DNA of 64,000 nucleotides from Desulfovibrio sp. (GCA_017528345.1 JAFXOX010000064.1:1-64000), one strand, 5' to 3'. Shown: positions 54,158 through 64,000, counted from the first letter of the stretch. Numbers and translations: made by a program. Notes: generated from the letters alone by a model not told the origin.

Positions 54158-54615
54158 AAAAGTTTTCCTCGCGGATTGGTAGCTTTTCCAAGTAAAGATG
54201 CAAAGAATAGGTGCGCACAACGGCAAAAAGGGCTTTTATCGAGAAGATAATTGAGCACGCAAAGCCCAGCTCGGGTATAAAAAAGTCATTGCCGTGCCGG
54301 TCGCTTTGAGACAGAAAAGATGGGATTCTTTCAGCATACAAGCTGAAAAACATCTCAAATTTCTTGCAAGCATATCCGAAGTCGGATCTCAAGGGCAAGT
54401 CAATTTCGTTTGGCTCAGCGTTCCTCTCGGTCTGAAGCTGATCCTAACATATTCTACCCTTTTTCTCTGCGACCCTTTTTACCGTTCTCAGTGCAATTTT
54501 ACAAGTTTGCAACTGCGTCGCGTGGTAAGCGGCCTTCGATCAGAAGACGTCAATTATGCTCAGCGCGCTTTTGACGTGTACTTTGCCTGATATGGAAGGG
54601 ATATGGAAAATTTGC
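54158..54615 (-). other. Gene-free region between the NlpC/P60 gene and tRNA-Glu
   Basis: About 460 nt without a supported gene. It should hold the promoter of the minus-strand NlpC/P60 gene. A small palindrome TTTCAGC-ATACAA-GCTGAAA lies at 54328-54347. Short open frames on both strands lack support. Confidence 0.4.
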
Positions 54616-54644
54616 TTGACACGAGTAGGATCCTAGACTATCAA
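54616..54644 (+). promoter_or_regulatory. Promoter of tRNA-Glu
   Basis: TTGACA (54616-54621) and TATCAA (54639-54644) with 17 bp between, about 50 nt before the tRNA. Confidence 0.65.
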
Positions 54645-54693
54645 GACAAAAAACTTTCTTAGCTCTCCAGATTGTGCGCTGAGACAAACATTT

Positions 54694-54769
54694 GTCACCA
54701 TCGTCTATCCGGTTAGGACAGCGGCCTCTCAAGCCGCCAAGACGAGTTCAAATCTCGTTGGTGACGCCA
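54694..54769 (+). tRNA. tRNA-Glu (anticodon CUC)
   Basis: Acceptor GTCACCA pairs with TGGTGAC, followed by G and CCA (54767-54769). Anticodon stem CGGC/GCCG holds loop CTCTCAA, giving CUC. D-arm and T-arm (GTTCAAATC) are normal. A perfect terminator follows directly. Confidence 0.95.
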
Positions 54770-54817
54770 AAAAAGAAAGGGTTTACGGTTTTTTTTCCGT
54801 AAACCCTTTTTTCTTTT
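54770..54817 (+). terminator. Terminator of tRNA-Glu
   Basis: AGGGTTTACGG and CCGTAAACCCT form a long stem with a T-loop, flanked by A- and T-runs. Bidirectional. Confidence 0.9.
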
Positions 54818-54895
54818 CCACCCGTTCTTGGTTCCTCAAAAGGTGGCAAAAATGGTCTCAAAGGCAGAAGAAGAAAAAAAACAAAGAAGGAAGCT

Positions 54896-55087
54896 GTGCT
54901 AAGGGCTCAGCAACAGGAGAACGTACTCCCGCCTAGAGCTGCGGGAACTTTTTGCGTAAGCTCAAACAGCACCAATGCGGCGACTTATCCTCTCTCCACA
55001 GGAGAAGATTCCCGTGTGCCCTACGGTATTATGTCTGGCTTCACCTTCATCCCCCGCCTAAGAGGCGGAGGATTTCTGGCGGATTAG
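54896..55087 (+). mobile_element. Possible IS200/IS605-type end relic
   Basis: Two GC-rich hairpins (CCCGC..GCGGG near 54928-54944 and CCCCCGCC..GGCGGAGG near 55050-55067) sit in a gene-free stretch. The second, with flanking TTCATC and GATTTC, resembles the hairpins at TnpB-element ends. No tnpB coding sequence is recognisable and orientation is unclear. Unrelated stem-loops are the alternative. Confidence 0.3.
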
Positions 55088-55088
55088 G

Positions 55089-56120
55089 TTAAAGACAGTT
55101 GCAAAGAGTTCGCTGACGAAGACTCTTGAGGTGAATGCCACCGCTTTTGAGCTCATGGCCTAATTCGCCAAGACGCCTGGAAATCGTTGAAAGAATAGGC
55201 GCATTGGTGCCAAGAGAGGTTTTGGGATCCGTAACGGATACGCCGTTTTGCAGATCGTAGATTTCGATCTCTTTGCCTTTGAACTGACCTTGAACCATGT
55301 CGCGAATGATACTGTAGACAGCGCCATCAATGTTTTTCACAATGGAAAGCAGCACATGTTGCGGGTATTCACTGCGCTGATCGCTATCTAGTCCTATCAC
55401 ATAAATGCCTGCTTTTTTGGCTTGCTCAAGGGCACCCACATTGCTTGCACCGGCTGCGAGCACCAGAACGTAGACGCCTTCTGTGATCAGCCGTTTGGCC
55501 TCTTTGGCTGCCGCTTCAGGATTGGCAAAAGAACCGGCAATCCCTTGGATGACGCGCATGTCAGGTACAGCGAGTTTGGCCCCTTCGCGGAAGCCATTGA
55601 ACATGGAACGCATGGCTGCAATGTCTTCCCCCGAGATCCAGCCAATGGCCTTGCCGCGACCTGTGTCCTGTGCGCGGTTGTCAGCAAACAGGGCAGCCGC
55701 AGCTCCGGCCAGGAAGGCCGCCTGTTCATCCGCGTAGGTGATGCAGGTGATGTTTGTACCTCTGATGCCCGCGTCAATGCAGCCAAAATGAACGTGCTGG
55801 AAACGTCTGGCATTGTCGCGTAAAATTTCATGAAAACGGTCACTGGCGACCAGTATGAGGTCATTTTGCTCGGCACATTGACGAAAGACAGCTTCCTGTT
55901 TGTCCTCATCAGATTCAATGACCACTTTGGTATCAATGCCAAAGTCCTTTTTCGAGCGCTCAAGGCCAGCCTTAAGTTGATTGGTCCAAGTGCTTTGGCC
56001 GTTGTGCTCGAGGAGGAGAGCGACACGTAGCGGAGCTGAAGGATTGGCCTGGACAGACGTTGAGATGGCAAGAAAAGTCAGGCCGATGAGTAGTAGTAAA
56101 AGAGCACGTATAGGACCCAT
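55089..56120 (-). CDS. BMP-family (Med/BmpA-type) substrate-binding protein
   Basis: A 343-residue exported protein (signal peptide ending STSVQA, no lipobox). The fold is of the periplasmic-binding type: GLERSKKDFGIDTKVV, FGCIDAGIRGTNITC, EQAAFLAGAAAALF and GKAIGWISGEDIAAMRSMFNGF (shown in parts) match the BMP family, which binds nucleosides or related ligands for ABC import. No ABC permease or ATPase gene is nearby, so it is an orphan binding protein or a sensor partner. Ribosome-binding site GAGAGG before ATG is good. Confidence 0.85.
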   Translation of the reverse strand: MGPIRALLLLLIGLTFLAISTSVQANPSAPLRVALLLEHNGQSTWTNQLKAGLERSKKDFGIDTKVVIESDEDKQEAVFRQCAEQNDLILVASDRFHEILRDNARRFQHVHFGCIDAGIRGTNITCITYADEQAAFLAGAAAALFADNRAQDTGRGKAIGWISGEDIAAMRSMFNGFREGAKLAVPDMRVIQGIAGSFANPEAAAKEAKRLITEGVYVLVLAAGASNVGALEQAKKAGIYVIGLDSDQRSEYPQHVLLSIVKNIDGAVYSIIRDMVQGQFKGKEIEIYDLQNGVSVTDPKTSLGTNAPILSTISRRLGELGHELKSGGIHLKSLRQRTLCNCL

Positions 56121-56264
56121 GATTTTCCTCTCAGAAGTTTACTTTGGCAGTCTTGCAAAAAAAGTATATGTTGGGAATACCTTGGATGCAAGATATGCTT
56201 TGGGAAGTACCTTTTTTCCGCTTTTTTCCTCTCCAAGATTTCAGGAAAGAGAGATAGTTTTATC

Positions 56265-59246
56265 ATGTCAGGACGCAGTATCTATTTTGATCAGCAAGAC
56301 AAGGCCATCCTGACTCTTGTCAACCGCATTCTCGACTCGCCGAAGGGGAAAATCAACCGCCTCTTTGATCCCAATCTTCATCCCCACGGTATCGAAGAAC
56401 TTGTCGCTCCGCCTGTGGAACGCATGGCCTATGCCGTTGTTAATTTGTTGCGCAATCTAGAAGTAGGCGGAGGCCAGGCCGATGACCGCCTTCTAGCTTT
56501 GCAGACGCTCTATGACGAAGTGTTAAACAGCGCCCATTCAGCGTTGCGTCGTAATACAGCGCGTGTGCTCATGCAGATTATGAAAGACATGGTGCGTTCC
56601 CATGGTGATCATGAGACACAGCTGCGTCTGGCCCATGATTTTCGCAGCGTCGTGCATGGTACCCCGCGTATCGTCAGACGCATGCTGTCCCGCTATCATC
56701 TGCCTGAAATGCCGGAGGAATGGAATCAGCTCGCCTTTGACGATCATGTCTACGACGTCAATACCAAGGGCCGCAAAACCCCTACGCATCTGATTATGGA
56801 CGCCTGGATCAAGGGGCTGCGTAGTCTGACCGTAGCCTACGAATATGCTCTTGATCCTGAAGTGGCCCGTGAGATCATGCGAGCCGCAGAAATCACAGGT
56901 ATTAATGTTCGTATCGGTCTTGAATTTCAGGTGCCGTTTTACGGCAACTTTGTGAGTTTTTTCTGGATTCCCCGTGGTTTCAGTTCTAATGAAGACTTCC
57001 TCGCCTTCCTTCACGATCCCAAGCTCGTGGATCTCATGGATAAGGGACGAGAGGTCCTTGCTTGGCGCAAGGAAAGGATTCTCAAACTTTTGGCGTTTTG
57101 GAATGCTGACACTCGACTGAAGATCAGTGAGGATTGGGGAATCCCTGTGCCGGAATTGTCCCCTGAAACCTTTTTGACCTTCTGTCGAGGAGGCAATCCT
57201 TCCCGTCAGCGACTCGCCGAATGTCTGCACCACCATATTTTGCCGTATATGCAGGATTATGCGCAAAAGCTTATAGAACTCGGTGATGACGCTCGTCAGA
57301 AGCTTGAGGGCCTGGATAATCTGACACCAGATGTGCTCATGGATGAATGGCTTTCTTTAGAGCAAGGTTCAGATATGCCTGAAAGCACATCCTTGGACGC
57401 TGCGGCAGAAGCGCCGCAGCTCATGCGCATGACGCCCAAAGAACTGACGCGGCTTTTGAGAAGTATTGCCGGCGGTTACCGTCTTGTCCTGGGCATTACC
57501 GGTCTATCTCGGGAGGATGTTGCGGAATTGCTTTGGGAGACCGAAGGGACTGTCACGCATCTGGAAATTTTCAATATGAAGGGCTGGATAGACGGGCGCA
57601 TGGAGGATATGGAAGAAATTGCCCGCCTGCAGCGAGCGTTAAACCTTGGTCTTGGGCCACGCGTCAAGCAGATTTTGCAGTCCATGGCCGATGATCTTAA
57701 GAATAAGGGAGAGAAAGCTCGCGCTCAAAAATTTCTTTCCATTCTTGGCAATATTCATGCCCTTTGGGAGCATTACAGACACACTCCCCTCAAATCTCGT
57801 CTTGGAACAAGTTCTGTAGGACGTCGCACCTTTGGCATGGGGCTGGTCCTCAGGGATACCCTGCCCAAGCGTGCGCAAAGCGAGCTTGACCGCAAACAGA
57901 TGCTTGGTAAGGATATTCCTGTTTTTTCGCCGGTAGAAGAACATATCATCTATCGGACGCCAGAAAATCCCTCTATTTGGCAGTGTTTTTTGTCTATGTT
58001 TTCCTGGTTGCCGGGTTTGCGTCATCTTGGGATGGAATCACGCAGGGAATGGCGTTTCAGTAGTGATGACTTTCGCATCTGCAAGAAAGGTAATCTCGTC
58101 AATCTTGGTGGAATCAGCCTTTTTCACGGCAACAATCTACGACGGGAAAATCTGAATACACAGAACGTTCATCCGTCCATGTTTTACCTGAATACAAATG
58201 TGATGAACCTGCTAAAGGTTCTGCTTGGCTTTATTCCCGCCTTTTTTTCTTTCTACTTCATGCAGGACTGGTGGGTTTTGGCTTGGTTTGGCGCTTTTAT
58301 TTGGTTCGGCATTACCGGTATTCGTAATGTCCTGCAGATGGTGATGACAGCCAGAGGGGCCTCACGCGGTACCCTTGTGCACTGGACAAAACAGGTCAGT
58401 GTGCCGCGACTTTGTGATTCCCTGATGTATACAGGCATTTCCGTGCTGCTCTTGGAAGTGATGGTTCGTGTGGTGTTGTTGGAAGTTGTGATGGGAGTCA
58501 CCGTGGATGAGTACCCGCTCTTGGTCTATACGGTGCTCAACTGTGTCAATGCCATGTACATTTTCTGCCATAACATCTACCGAGGCTTCCCGCGTCAAGC
58601 TGCCATTGGCAATATCTTTCGCAGCGCCCTGAGTATTCCAATGGCCTCGCTCTATGACCTGCTGCTCAGGCATTTTCTTTTGAGCCTTGGCGTAGCTGAT
58701 CCCGCCATTTATCTTGTGCCCAGTGCTGCCATTATTTCCAAACTCGCCTCGGATACGGTAGCCGCCATCATTGAAGGTTATGCAGACGGTCAGGTCAATT
58801 TGCGCATGAGGCGCTGGGATTACGCAAGCAAGGTTGAAAAGGTCTTTGACTGCTACAACCGCCTTGAACTGCTTTTTCCCCAGGAAAATGCGCTTATCAA
58901 GATCGGCCGAAAAGATGGTTTTTCCGGTGAAAGTACCCAAAAAGTGCAGGAAATTGAGCGTGCCTTTGTGGTCAATTCTCTGGATCTGATGTATTTTTGG
59001 TTTTATCAGCCTAGGGCTCAGGAGGCACTCTGGCAGAAGCTCAAGTCCATGTCCGAGCCGGACCGTATGGTTCTTGCCCGAGCCCAACTTGTGCTTTCAC
59101 GAGAGCATGTCGTGAGTCAGATGCTTGTTGACGGACTGCTGGGAAAGAATTTTTCCAGGCCTTTGGCCTTTTTTCTTGATAAGCACCGGCTTTACCTGCG
59201 TCTTTTCCTGAGATTATGTCGCAAGGCACGTCAGCACGGGCTATGA
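56265..59246 (+). CDS. Large conserved membrane protein of unknown function (993 aa)
   Basis: I do not recognise this protein. Residues 1-600 are soluble and helical, with a part (IMDAWIKGLRSLTVAYEY, then EIMRAAEITGINVRIGLEF) that faintly recalls PHP-type metal hydrolases; the histidine pattern is not convincing. Residues about 655-830 contain five or so membrane helices (FIPAFFSFYFMQDWWVLAWF, GISVLLLEVMVRVVLLEVVM), followed by a C-terminal soluble tail. The ribosome-binding site is weak. It is separate from the BMP gene (divergent) and 39 nt before a HAD phosphatase, so those two may be coexpressed. Confidence 0.75.
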   Translation: MSGRSIYFDQQDKAILTLVNRILDSPKGKINRLFDPNLHPHGIEELVAPPVERMAYAVVNLLRNLEVGGGQADDRLLALQTLYDEVLNSAHSALRRNTARVLMQIMKDMVRSHGDHETQLRLAHDFRSVVHGTPRIVRRMLSRYHLPEMPEEWNQLAFDDHVYDVNTKGRKTPTHLIMDAWIKGLRSLTVAYEYALDPEVAREIMRAAEITGINVRIGLEFQVPFYGNFVSFFWIPRGFSSNEDFLAFLHDPKLVDLMDKGREVLAWRKERILKLLAFWNADTRLKISEDWGIPVPELSPETFLTFCRGGNPSRQRLAECLHHHILPYMQDYAQKLIELGDDARQKLEGLDNLTPDVLMDEWLSLEQGSDMPESTSLDAAAEAPQLMRMTPKELTRLLRSIAGGYRLVLGITGLSREDVAELLWETEGTVTHLEIFNMKGWIDGRMEDMEEIARLQRALNLGLGPRVKQILQSMADDLKNKGEKARAQKFLSILGNIHALWEHYRHTPLKSRLGTSSVGRRTFGMGLVLRDTLPKRAQSELDRKQMLGKDIPVFSPVEEHIIYRTPENPSIWQCFLSMFSWLPGLRHLGMESRREWRFSSDDFRICKKGNLVNLGGISLFHGNNLRRENLNTQNVHPSMFYLNTNVMNLLKVLLGFIPAFFSFYFMQDWWVLAWFGAFIWFGITGIRNVLQMVMTARGASRGTLVHWTKQVSVPRLCDSLMYTGISVLLLEVMVRVVLLEVVMGVTVDEYPLLVYTVLNCVNAMYIFCHNIYRGFPRQAAIGNIFRSALSIPMASLYDLLLRHFLLSLGVADPAIYLVPSAAIISKLASDTVAAIIEGYADGQVNLRMRRWDYASKVEKVFDCYNRLELLFPQENALIKIGRKDGFSGESTQKVQEIERAFVVNSLDLMYFWFYQPRAQEALWQKLKSMSEPDRMVLARAQLVLSREHVVSQMLVDGLLGKNFSRPLAFFLDKHRLYLRLFLRLCRKARQHGL

Positions 59247-59285
59247 TACAGGTCCCCTTTTAGCTTTTCACAAACAGACACGTTT

Positions 59286-59969
59286 ATGACACAGGTCTCT
59301 GAACTTTTTCCTCATGGTCTTTTTGGTATAATTTATGACTGTGATGGCGTGATGATCAATTCACGCAATGCCAATAGTCTGTTTTACAACCGGGTTCTGG
59401 CGTATTTTGGGCTGCCTCCCATGACTGAAGCTCAGGAGCATTATTCCTTTATGGCCACAGGGATGCAGGCTCTGCAGCATATTTTGCCAGAGGCTCTACA
59501 CTCTCAGATCCTCGATGTGGTGAAAAATAAGGTGCGCTATCGGGACGTTGTGCCGTATTTAGAGCTGATGCCGCGTTTTAGGGAATTTTTTGAGCGTATG
59601 CAGGCAGCGGGGCTTCATCAGGCCATGTGTACCAACAGAACCTCTGCCGGCTTTGAGGAGATCCTGCGCTTTTTTCATTTTCCCCATGCTTTTGATCCTG
59701 TGATGACCTCCAGTGAGGCATCACCTAAACCCTCACCGCTGGGAACAGAAAAAATTTGCCGTTACTGGGGGGTTGATGGTTCACGCATTCTTTTTGTGGG
59801 AGACAGCTCCTATGACAGGGAAGCTGCGTATGGAGCAGGTGTGCGTTTTGCGGCCTTCAATGCCCGTGGCCTGGCAGGAGATCTTATGGTTTCAGGCTAC
59901 AGCGAGCTTGGCGATTTGCTGACGCCGCTTTTGTCATCTCAGGCCTTTCGTCTGGAATCTAAGCGCTAA
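59286..59969 (+). CDS. HAD-family hydrolase, phosphatase-like
   Basis: A 227-residue HAD hydrolase. Motif I is IIYDCDGVMINSRN (nucleophile Asp in DCDG), motif II CTNRTS, motif III Lys in EASPKPSPLG, and motif IV FVGDSSYDREAA. A helical cap lies between motif I and II, as in phosphoglycolate phosphatase or beta-phosphoglucomutase relatives. No Shine-Dalgarno is visible before the ATG. Substrate unknown. Confidence 0.88.
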   Translation: MTQVSELFPHGLFGIIYDCDGVMINSRNANSLFYNRVLAYFGLPPMTEAQEHYSFMATGMQALQHILPEALHSQILDVVKNKVRYRDVVPYLELMPRFREFFERMQAAGLHQAMCTNRTSAGFEEILRFFHFPHAFDPVMTSSEASPKPSPLGTEKICRYWGVDGSRILFVGDSSYDREAAYGAGVRFAAFNARGLAGDLMVSGYSELGDLLTPLLSSQAFRLESKR

Positions 59970-59992
59970 AACCGAAATCATTCCTGAATTTG

Positions 59993-60021
59993 TTGACAGC
60001 AGAGGGGGGCTCTGCCATACT
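59993..60021 (+). promoter_or_regulatory. Promoter of the yggT-ilv block
   Basis: TTGACA (59993-59998) and CATACT (60016-60021) with 17 bp between. The 110-nt leader before yggT includes a small AGC/GCT hairpin followed by a T-run (60068-60085), which could attenuate transcription. Confidence 0.6.
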
Positions 60022-60138
60022 CAGTTTTGAATACACGTTTTTCTGTTATGGCCTAAAGTCCTGAGAGCTTTGCGGCTTTTTTTATTTTAAGACTGAGTGC
60101 ATTTCTACACGCCATTTCAGCAGGAGAGGAAGCAATTC

Positions 60139-60438
60139 ATGGTGGTGCTTGCCAATACGTTGAGCGCAGTGGCCATGGTCTTGAGAACTGTGCTAGATTT
60201 ATATTTTTGGGTTGTTATAGTCGCCTGCGTGCTTACTTGGGTCAACCCAGATCCTTATAATCCTATAGTTCGTACTATACGGGCACTTACTGAGCCTGTT
60301 TTTATTAAAATACGCCATTGGTTACCCTTTACTTATACCAGTGGTTTGGATTTTTCACCTATCGTAGTTTTGCTCGTAATCAAGCTTGTTGAGAATATTA
60401 TTGTTCAGTCTCTGCTACAGTATGCTGCAGTGATGTGA
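60139..60438 (+). CDS. YggT-family membrane protein
   Basis: A 99-residue protein of two hydrophobic segments: LRTVLDLYFWVVIVACVLTW, followed by the YggT signature NPDPYNPIVRTIRALTEPVF, and a second helix IVVLLVIKLVENIIVQSLL. Family members are linked to osmotic or envelope functions, not defined. The frame starts at 60097, but ATG at 60139 has GAGAGGAAG. A DUF465 gene follows by 23 nt. Confidence 0.9.
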   Translation: MVVLANTLSAVAMVLRTVLDLYFWVVIVACVLTWVNPDPYNPIVRTIRALTEPVFIKIRHWLPFTYTSGLDFSPIVVLLVIKLVENIIVQSLLQYAAVM

Positions 60439-60461
60439 TTAGATTTTAATCGGAGGATGTT

Positions 60462-60692
60462 ATGGATCAGCGTGAAAAAGAACTCTTGGAAAAGTACAAA
60501 GAAACAAACCCTGAATTACGTACTCTCTGGGAAGAACATGTTTTGTATAGCAGTCAGGTTGAAAAACTTGAAGCAAAATCTTTTAGAACACCAACAGAAG
60601 AACAAACTCTAAAGCAACTTAAAAAGCAAAAGCTTGAAGTCAAGACCAATATGATGGGCATTCTTGATAAGCTTAAAAAATCTGAATCCTAG
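60462..60692 (+). CDS. DUF465/YdcH-family small protein
   Basis: A 76-residue, highly charged helical protein (EKELLEKYKETNPELRTLWE, then LEAKSFRTPTEEQTLKQLKK). The family is a coiled-coil of unknown function. ATG follows CGGAGG. ilvB begins 15 nt after the stop, so this gene and yggT share its transcript. Confidence 0.85.
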   Translation: MDQREKELLEKYKETNPELRTLWEEHVLYSSQVEKLEAKSFRTPTEEQTLKQLKKQKLEVKTNMMGILDKLKKSES

Positions 60693-60707
60693 ATCCAAGG
60701 GGGGGTT

Positions 60708-62405
60708 ATGGAACTGAAAGGGACGCAGATTCTCATTGAAACCCTGAAACGTGAGGGCGTGGATCTGTTATTTGGTTATCCTGGAGGCGTCATTATTGAT
60801 CTTTATGACGATCTGCTGAAGAATCCGGATATCCGTCACGTCCTTGTACGGCATGAGCAAGGTGCCGTACACGCTGCAGACGGTTATGCACGGGCCACTG
60901 GTAAGGTCGGTACCTGCCTGGTAACCTCCGGGCCAGGAGCCACTAATACAGTCACCGGTATTGCCACGGCGTATTGTGATTCCATCCCTCTTGTTGTTCT
61001 TACAGGACAGGTTCCCACTAACCTTATTGGCAATGACGCCTTTCAGGAAGTCGATATTGTCGGTATCACCCGTCCATGTACCAAGCACAATTACCTGGTC
61101 AAGGATATCAAGGATCTGGCTTTGACACTACGCCAGGCTTTCTATATTGCCCGTTCGGGTCGACCCGGTCCCGTTCTTGTGGATCTTCCCAAGGATGTTC
61201 TCGTCGGTCATACTGAATTTGTCTGGCCTGAAGAGGTCTATTTGCGCAGTTACAATCCCACCTATAAGCCCAATCTTAATCAGTTGCGGCGAACAGTGGA
61301 GGAATTTGAAAAGGCCAAGAGACCTCTTTTCCTCATTGGTGGGGGTGTTATTCTCTCCAATGCTGCGGAAGAGCTCACCAAATTAGCGGAGAAACTGCAG
61401 ATCCCTGTTACCTATTCCTTGATGGGCATGGGTGGATTCCCTTCCACCTCGGAGCTTTCTTTGGGCATGGTTGGCATGCATGGAACCTATGCCGCCAACC
61501 TGGCCATTAATAATGCAGACCTTCTGGTCTGCGTGGGCGCCCGTTTTGATGACCGTGTCACCGGAAAATTGTCAGCTTTTGCGCCCAATGCTAGAGTTGT
61601 GCACATTGATATCGACCCCACATCCATTCGTAAGAATGTCAAGGTTGATGTGCCTGTGGTTGGCGACTGCAAGCTGGCTCTGAGGGCACTGCTTGAAATC
61701 TGCGACTCCCGTTTTGCTGATCGCAACTGGAAAGAAGGCCATGAGGAATGGCTTAAGACCACGCAGGAATGGAAGAGCAGCAAGCCTCTGACGTACCAGC
61801 AGGAGCCCAACGGTGCCATTAAACCTCAGGCTGTGGTTGAGGCTTTGCGTAAGCTGACCCGTGGTGAGGCAATTATTGTCACCGATGTGGGGCAGCATCA
61901 GATGTGGACGGCTCAGTTCTACTCCTTTACCAAACCCCGTACCTTGCTGACTAGCGGTGGCCTTGGTACCATGGGTTATGGACTTCCTGCTTCCATTGGC
62001 GCACAGTTGGCATTTCCTGATAAGCTTGTTATTGCCATTGTCGGTGACGGTTCCATTCAGATGAACATTCAGGAAATGATTACAGCTGTTTCCAACAATC
62101 TGCCAGTGAAGATCGTGATTTTGAACAACCGTTATCTCGGTATGGTACGGCAGTGGCAGGAACTCTTCTATAATCGGGTCTATGCTTCGACGAATATGGA
62201 AGCCCAGCCTGATTTCGTTAAGCTTGCAGACGCTTATGGGGCAGAAGGCTACCGCATCGAAAAGATGGAAGATCTGGAACGCATGCTGGAACAGGCTCTC
62301 TCCTCTCCCAATACAGCACTCATTGATGTGCGTGTAGAGCGTGAGGAAAATGTCTATCCTATGGTCCCGGCCGGTGCGGCGCTGGATGAAATGCTCTTGG
62401 TATAG
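60708..62405 (+). CDS. ilvB: Acetolactate synthase large subunit
   Basis: IlvB makes acetolactate and acetohydroxybutyrate for valine, leucine and isoleucine. The 565-residue ThDP enzyme has the N-terminal GYPGGVIIDLYDD and EQGAVHAADGYARATGKVG (catalytic Glu), and the ThDP-binding GDGSIQMNIQEM to NNRYLGMVRQWQ. ATG follows an AAGGGGGGG site. ilvN follows by 11 nt. Confidence 0.97.
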   Translation: MELKGTQILIETLKREGVDLLFGYPGGVIIDLYDDLLKNPDIRHVLVRHEQGAVHAADGYARATGKVGTCLVTSGPGATNTVTGIATAYCDSIPLVVLTGQVPTNLIGNDAFQEVDIVGITRPCTKHNYLVKDIKDLALTLRQAFYIARSGRPGPVLVDLPKDVLVGHTEFVWPEEVYLRSYNPTYKPNLNQLRRTVEEFEKAKRPLFLIGGGVILSNAAEELTKLAEKLQIPVTYSLMGMGGFPSTSELSLGMVGMHGTYAANLAINNADLLVCVGARFDDRVTGKLSAFAPNARVVHIDIDPTSIRKNVKVDVPVVGDCKLALRALLEICDSRFADRNWKEGHEEWLKTTQEWKSSKPLTYQQEPNGAIKPQAVVEALRKLTRGEAIIVTDVGQHQMWTAQFYSFTKPRTLLTSGGLGTMGYGLPASIGAQLAFPDKLVIAIVGDGSIQMNIQEMITAVSNNLPVKIVILNNRYLGMVRQWQELFYNRVYASTNMEAQPDFVKLADAYGAEGYRIEKMEDLERMLEQALSSPNTALIDVRVEREENVYPMVPAGAALDEMLLV

Positions 62406-62416
62406 GAGAGTTGGAA

Positions 62417-62911
62417 ATGGATATGCAAAGACATGTACTTTCCGTGCTGGTGGAAAATGAACCCGGCGTGCTCTCCAGGGTGGCAGGCCTTTTCAGCGGT
62501 CGCGGTTTTAATATTGATTCTCTGAACGTCGCACCTGCGTTGGAAAACGGCGTTTCCCACATGACTATCACGACCTACGGTGATTCTGCGATCATTGAGC
62601 AAATCATGAAGCAGTTGCACAAGATCGTGACCGTGATCAAGGTCATGGAATATGCCGATATCCCGGCAGTGGAACGCGAGATGATGCTCGTCAAGGTCCA
62701 GGCGGAAGGCACCATGCGAGGTGAAATTCTGCGTACTGTCGATATTTTCCGCTGTAAGGTCGTCGATGTCAGTGCCACAGAAATGATTATTGAAGCGACT
62801 GGCAACCACGAGAAGCTTGAGGCAATTGTGGATTTACTCCAGCGTTTCGGCATCAAGGAACTGTCGCGGACCGGTTCTCTGGCTATGCGCAGATCAAGAA
62901 AGAACGATTAG
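62417..62911 (+). CDS. ilvN: Acetolactate synthase small subunit
   Basis: IlvN is the regulatory subunit that gives valine feedback inhibition. The 164-residue protein begins with an ACT domain (LSVLVENEPGVLSRVAGLFS and GRGFNIDSLNVAP) and has the typical C-terminal half (GEILRTVDIFRCKVVDV). A TTG at 62411 is in frame; ATG at 62417 has AGGAGAG. A terminator-like hairpin follows the stop. Confidence 0.96.
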   Translation: MDMQRHVLSVLVENEPGVLSRVAGLFSGRGFNIDSLNVAPALENGVSHMTITTYGDSAIIEQIMKQLHKIVTVIKVMEYADIPAVEREMMLVKVQAEGTMRGEILRTVDIFRCKVVDVSATEMIIEATGNHEKLEAIVDLLQRFGIKELSRTGSLAMRRSRKND

Positions 62912-62930
62912 CCGTCCAAGGAATCAGTGA

Positions 62931-64000
<1,070 letters not shown>

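Overview
The window looks like a contiguous piece of a Desulfovibrionales (sulfate-reducer-like deltaproteobacterium) chromosome. The pointers are the composition (roughly half G+C by eye), psd-pssA directly upstream of the leucine genes, a full Tol-Pal cluster, RNase J and RNase Y together, 6S RNA directly after zapA, and several conserved proteins of that group. The genus cannot be settled from sequence reading alone. I see no prophage, CRISPR array, plasmid functions or intact transposon, so this is mostly a housekeeping region.

Layout. 0.1-2.7 kb (minus strand): tRNA-Leu(UAA), a small unknown protein, infA, lgt, moaC and a small lipoprotein. 2.8-8.8 kb: psd, pssA, leuA, leuC, leuD, leuB. 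8.9-10.2 kb: a possible beta-propeller protein and the SRP RNA. 10.2-18.8 kb: a TolC-family protein, RNase J, then tolQ, tolR, tolA, an extra protein with two TonB/TolA C-terminal-like domains, tolB and pal. 19.2-24.2 kb: a zinc-ribbon/Yip1 membrane protein, a lipoprotein, and yajC-secD-secF. 24.3-28.3 kb: a chaperone operon (cbpA-like, cbpM-like, clpB). 28.3-29.1 kb: a decayed IS200/IS605 tnpB remnant. 29.2-33.8 kb: glmU, a zapB-like gene, zapA, 6S RNA, RNase Y and a membrane protein. 33.8-37.4 kb: MATE transporter, a small Cys/His-tailed protein, tRNA-Leu(UAG), a TauE/SafE permease and a YbaK-type deacylase. 37.5-45.5 kb: one long co-directional block of a LapG-like protease, a membrane receptor with a degenerate HD-GYP domain, radA, a CYTH protein, clpS, clpA and aat. 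45.4-51.2 kb: an unknown gene, uvrB, ligA, dapB. 51.2-56.1 kb (mostly minus): an RluD-CoaE fusion, an SH3/NlpC-P60 lipoprotein, tRNA-Glu(CUC) and a BMP-type binding protein. 56.3-60.0 kb: a 993-residue unknown membrane protein and a HAD phosphatase. 60.1-64.0 kb: yggT, a DUF465 gene, ilvB, ilvN and ilvC, the last cut by the window end.

How the parts fit. ilvBNC at the right edge and leuACDB at the left edge supply branched-chain amino acids. Tol-Pal, lgt, the lipoproteins, SecDF-YajC and the SRP RNA serve the envelope. ClpS, ClpA and Aat make an N-degron pathway. RNase J, RNase Y and 6S RNA are RNA-level functions.

The most unusual signal is a shared leader of one design: a GGAGG (or GAGG) run, then a stem-loop, then 9-11 nt, then the start codon. 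It precedes tolB, the zinc-ribbon/Yip1 gene and ilvC, with a looser relative before pssA. Three of these four genes lack a conventional Shine-Dalgarno next to the start. I suggest that the hairpin brings a distant Shine-Dalgarno close to the start codon, or is a protein- or ligand-binding element. Other points of interest are the LapG plus catalytically dead HD-GYP pair, the RluD-CoaE fusion and the twin-TonB-domain protein inside the Tol cluster.
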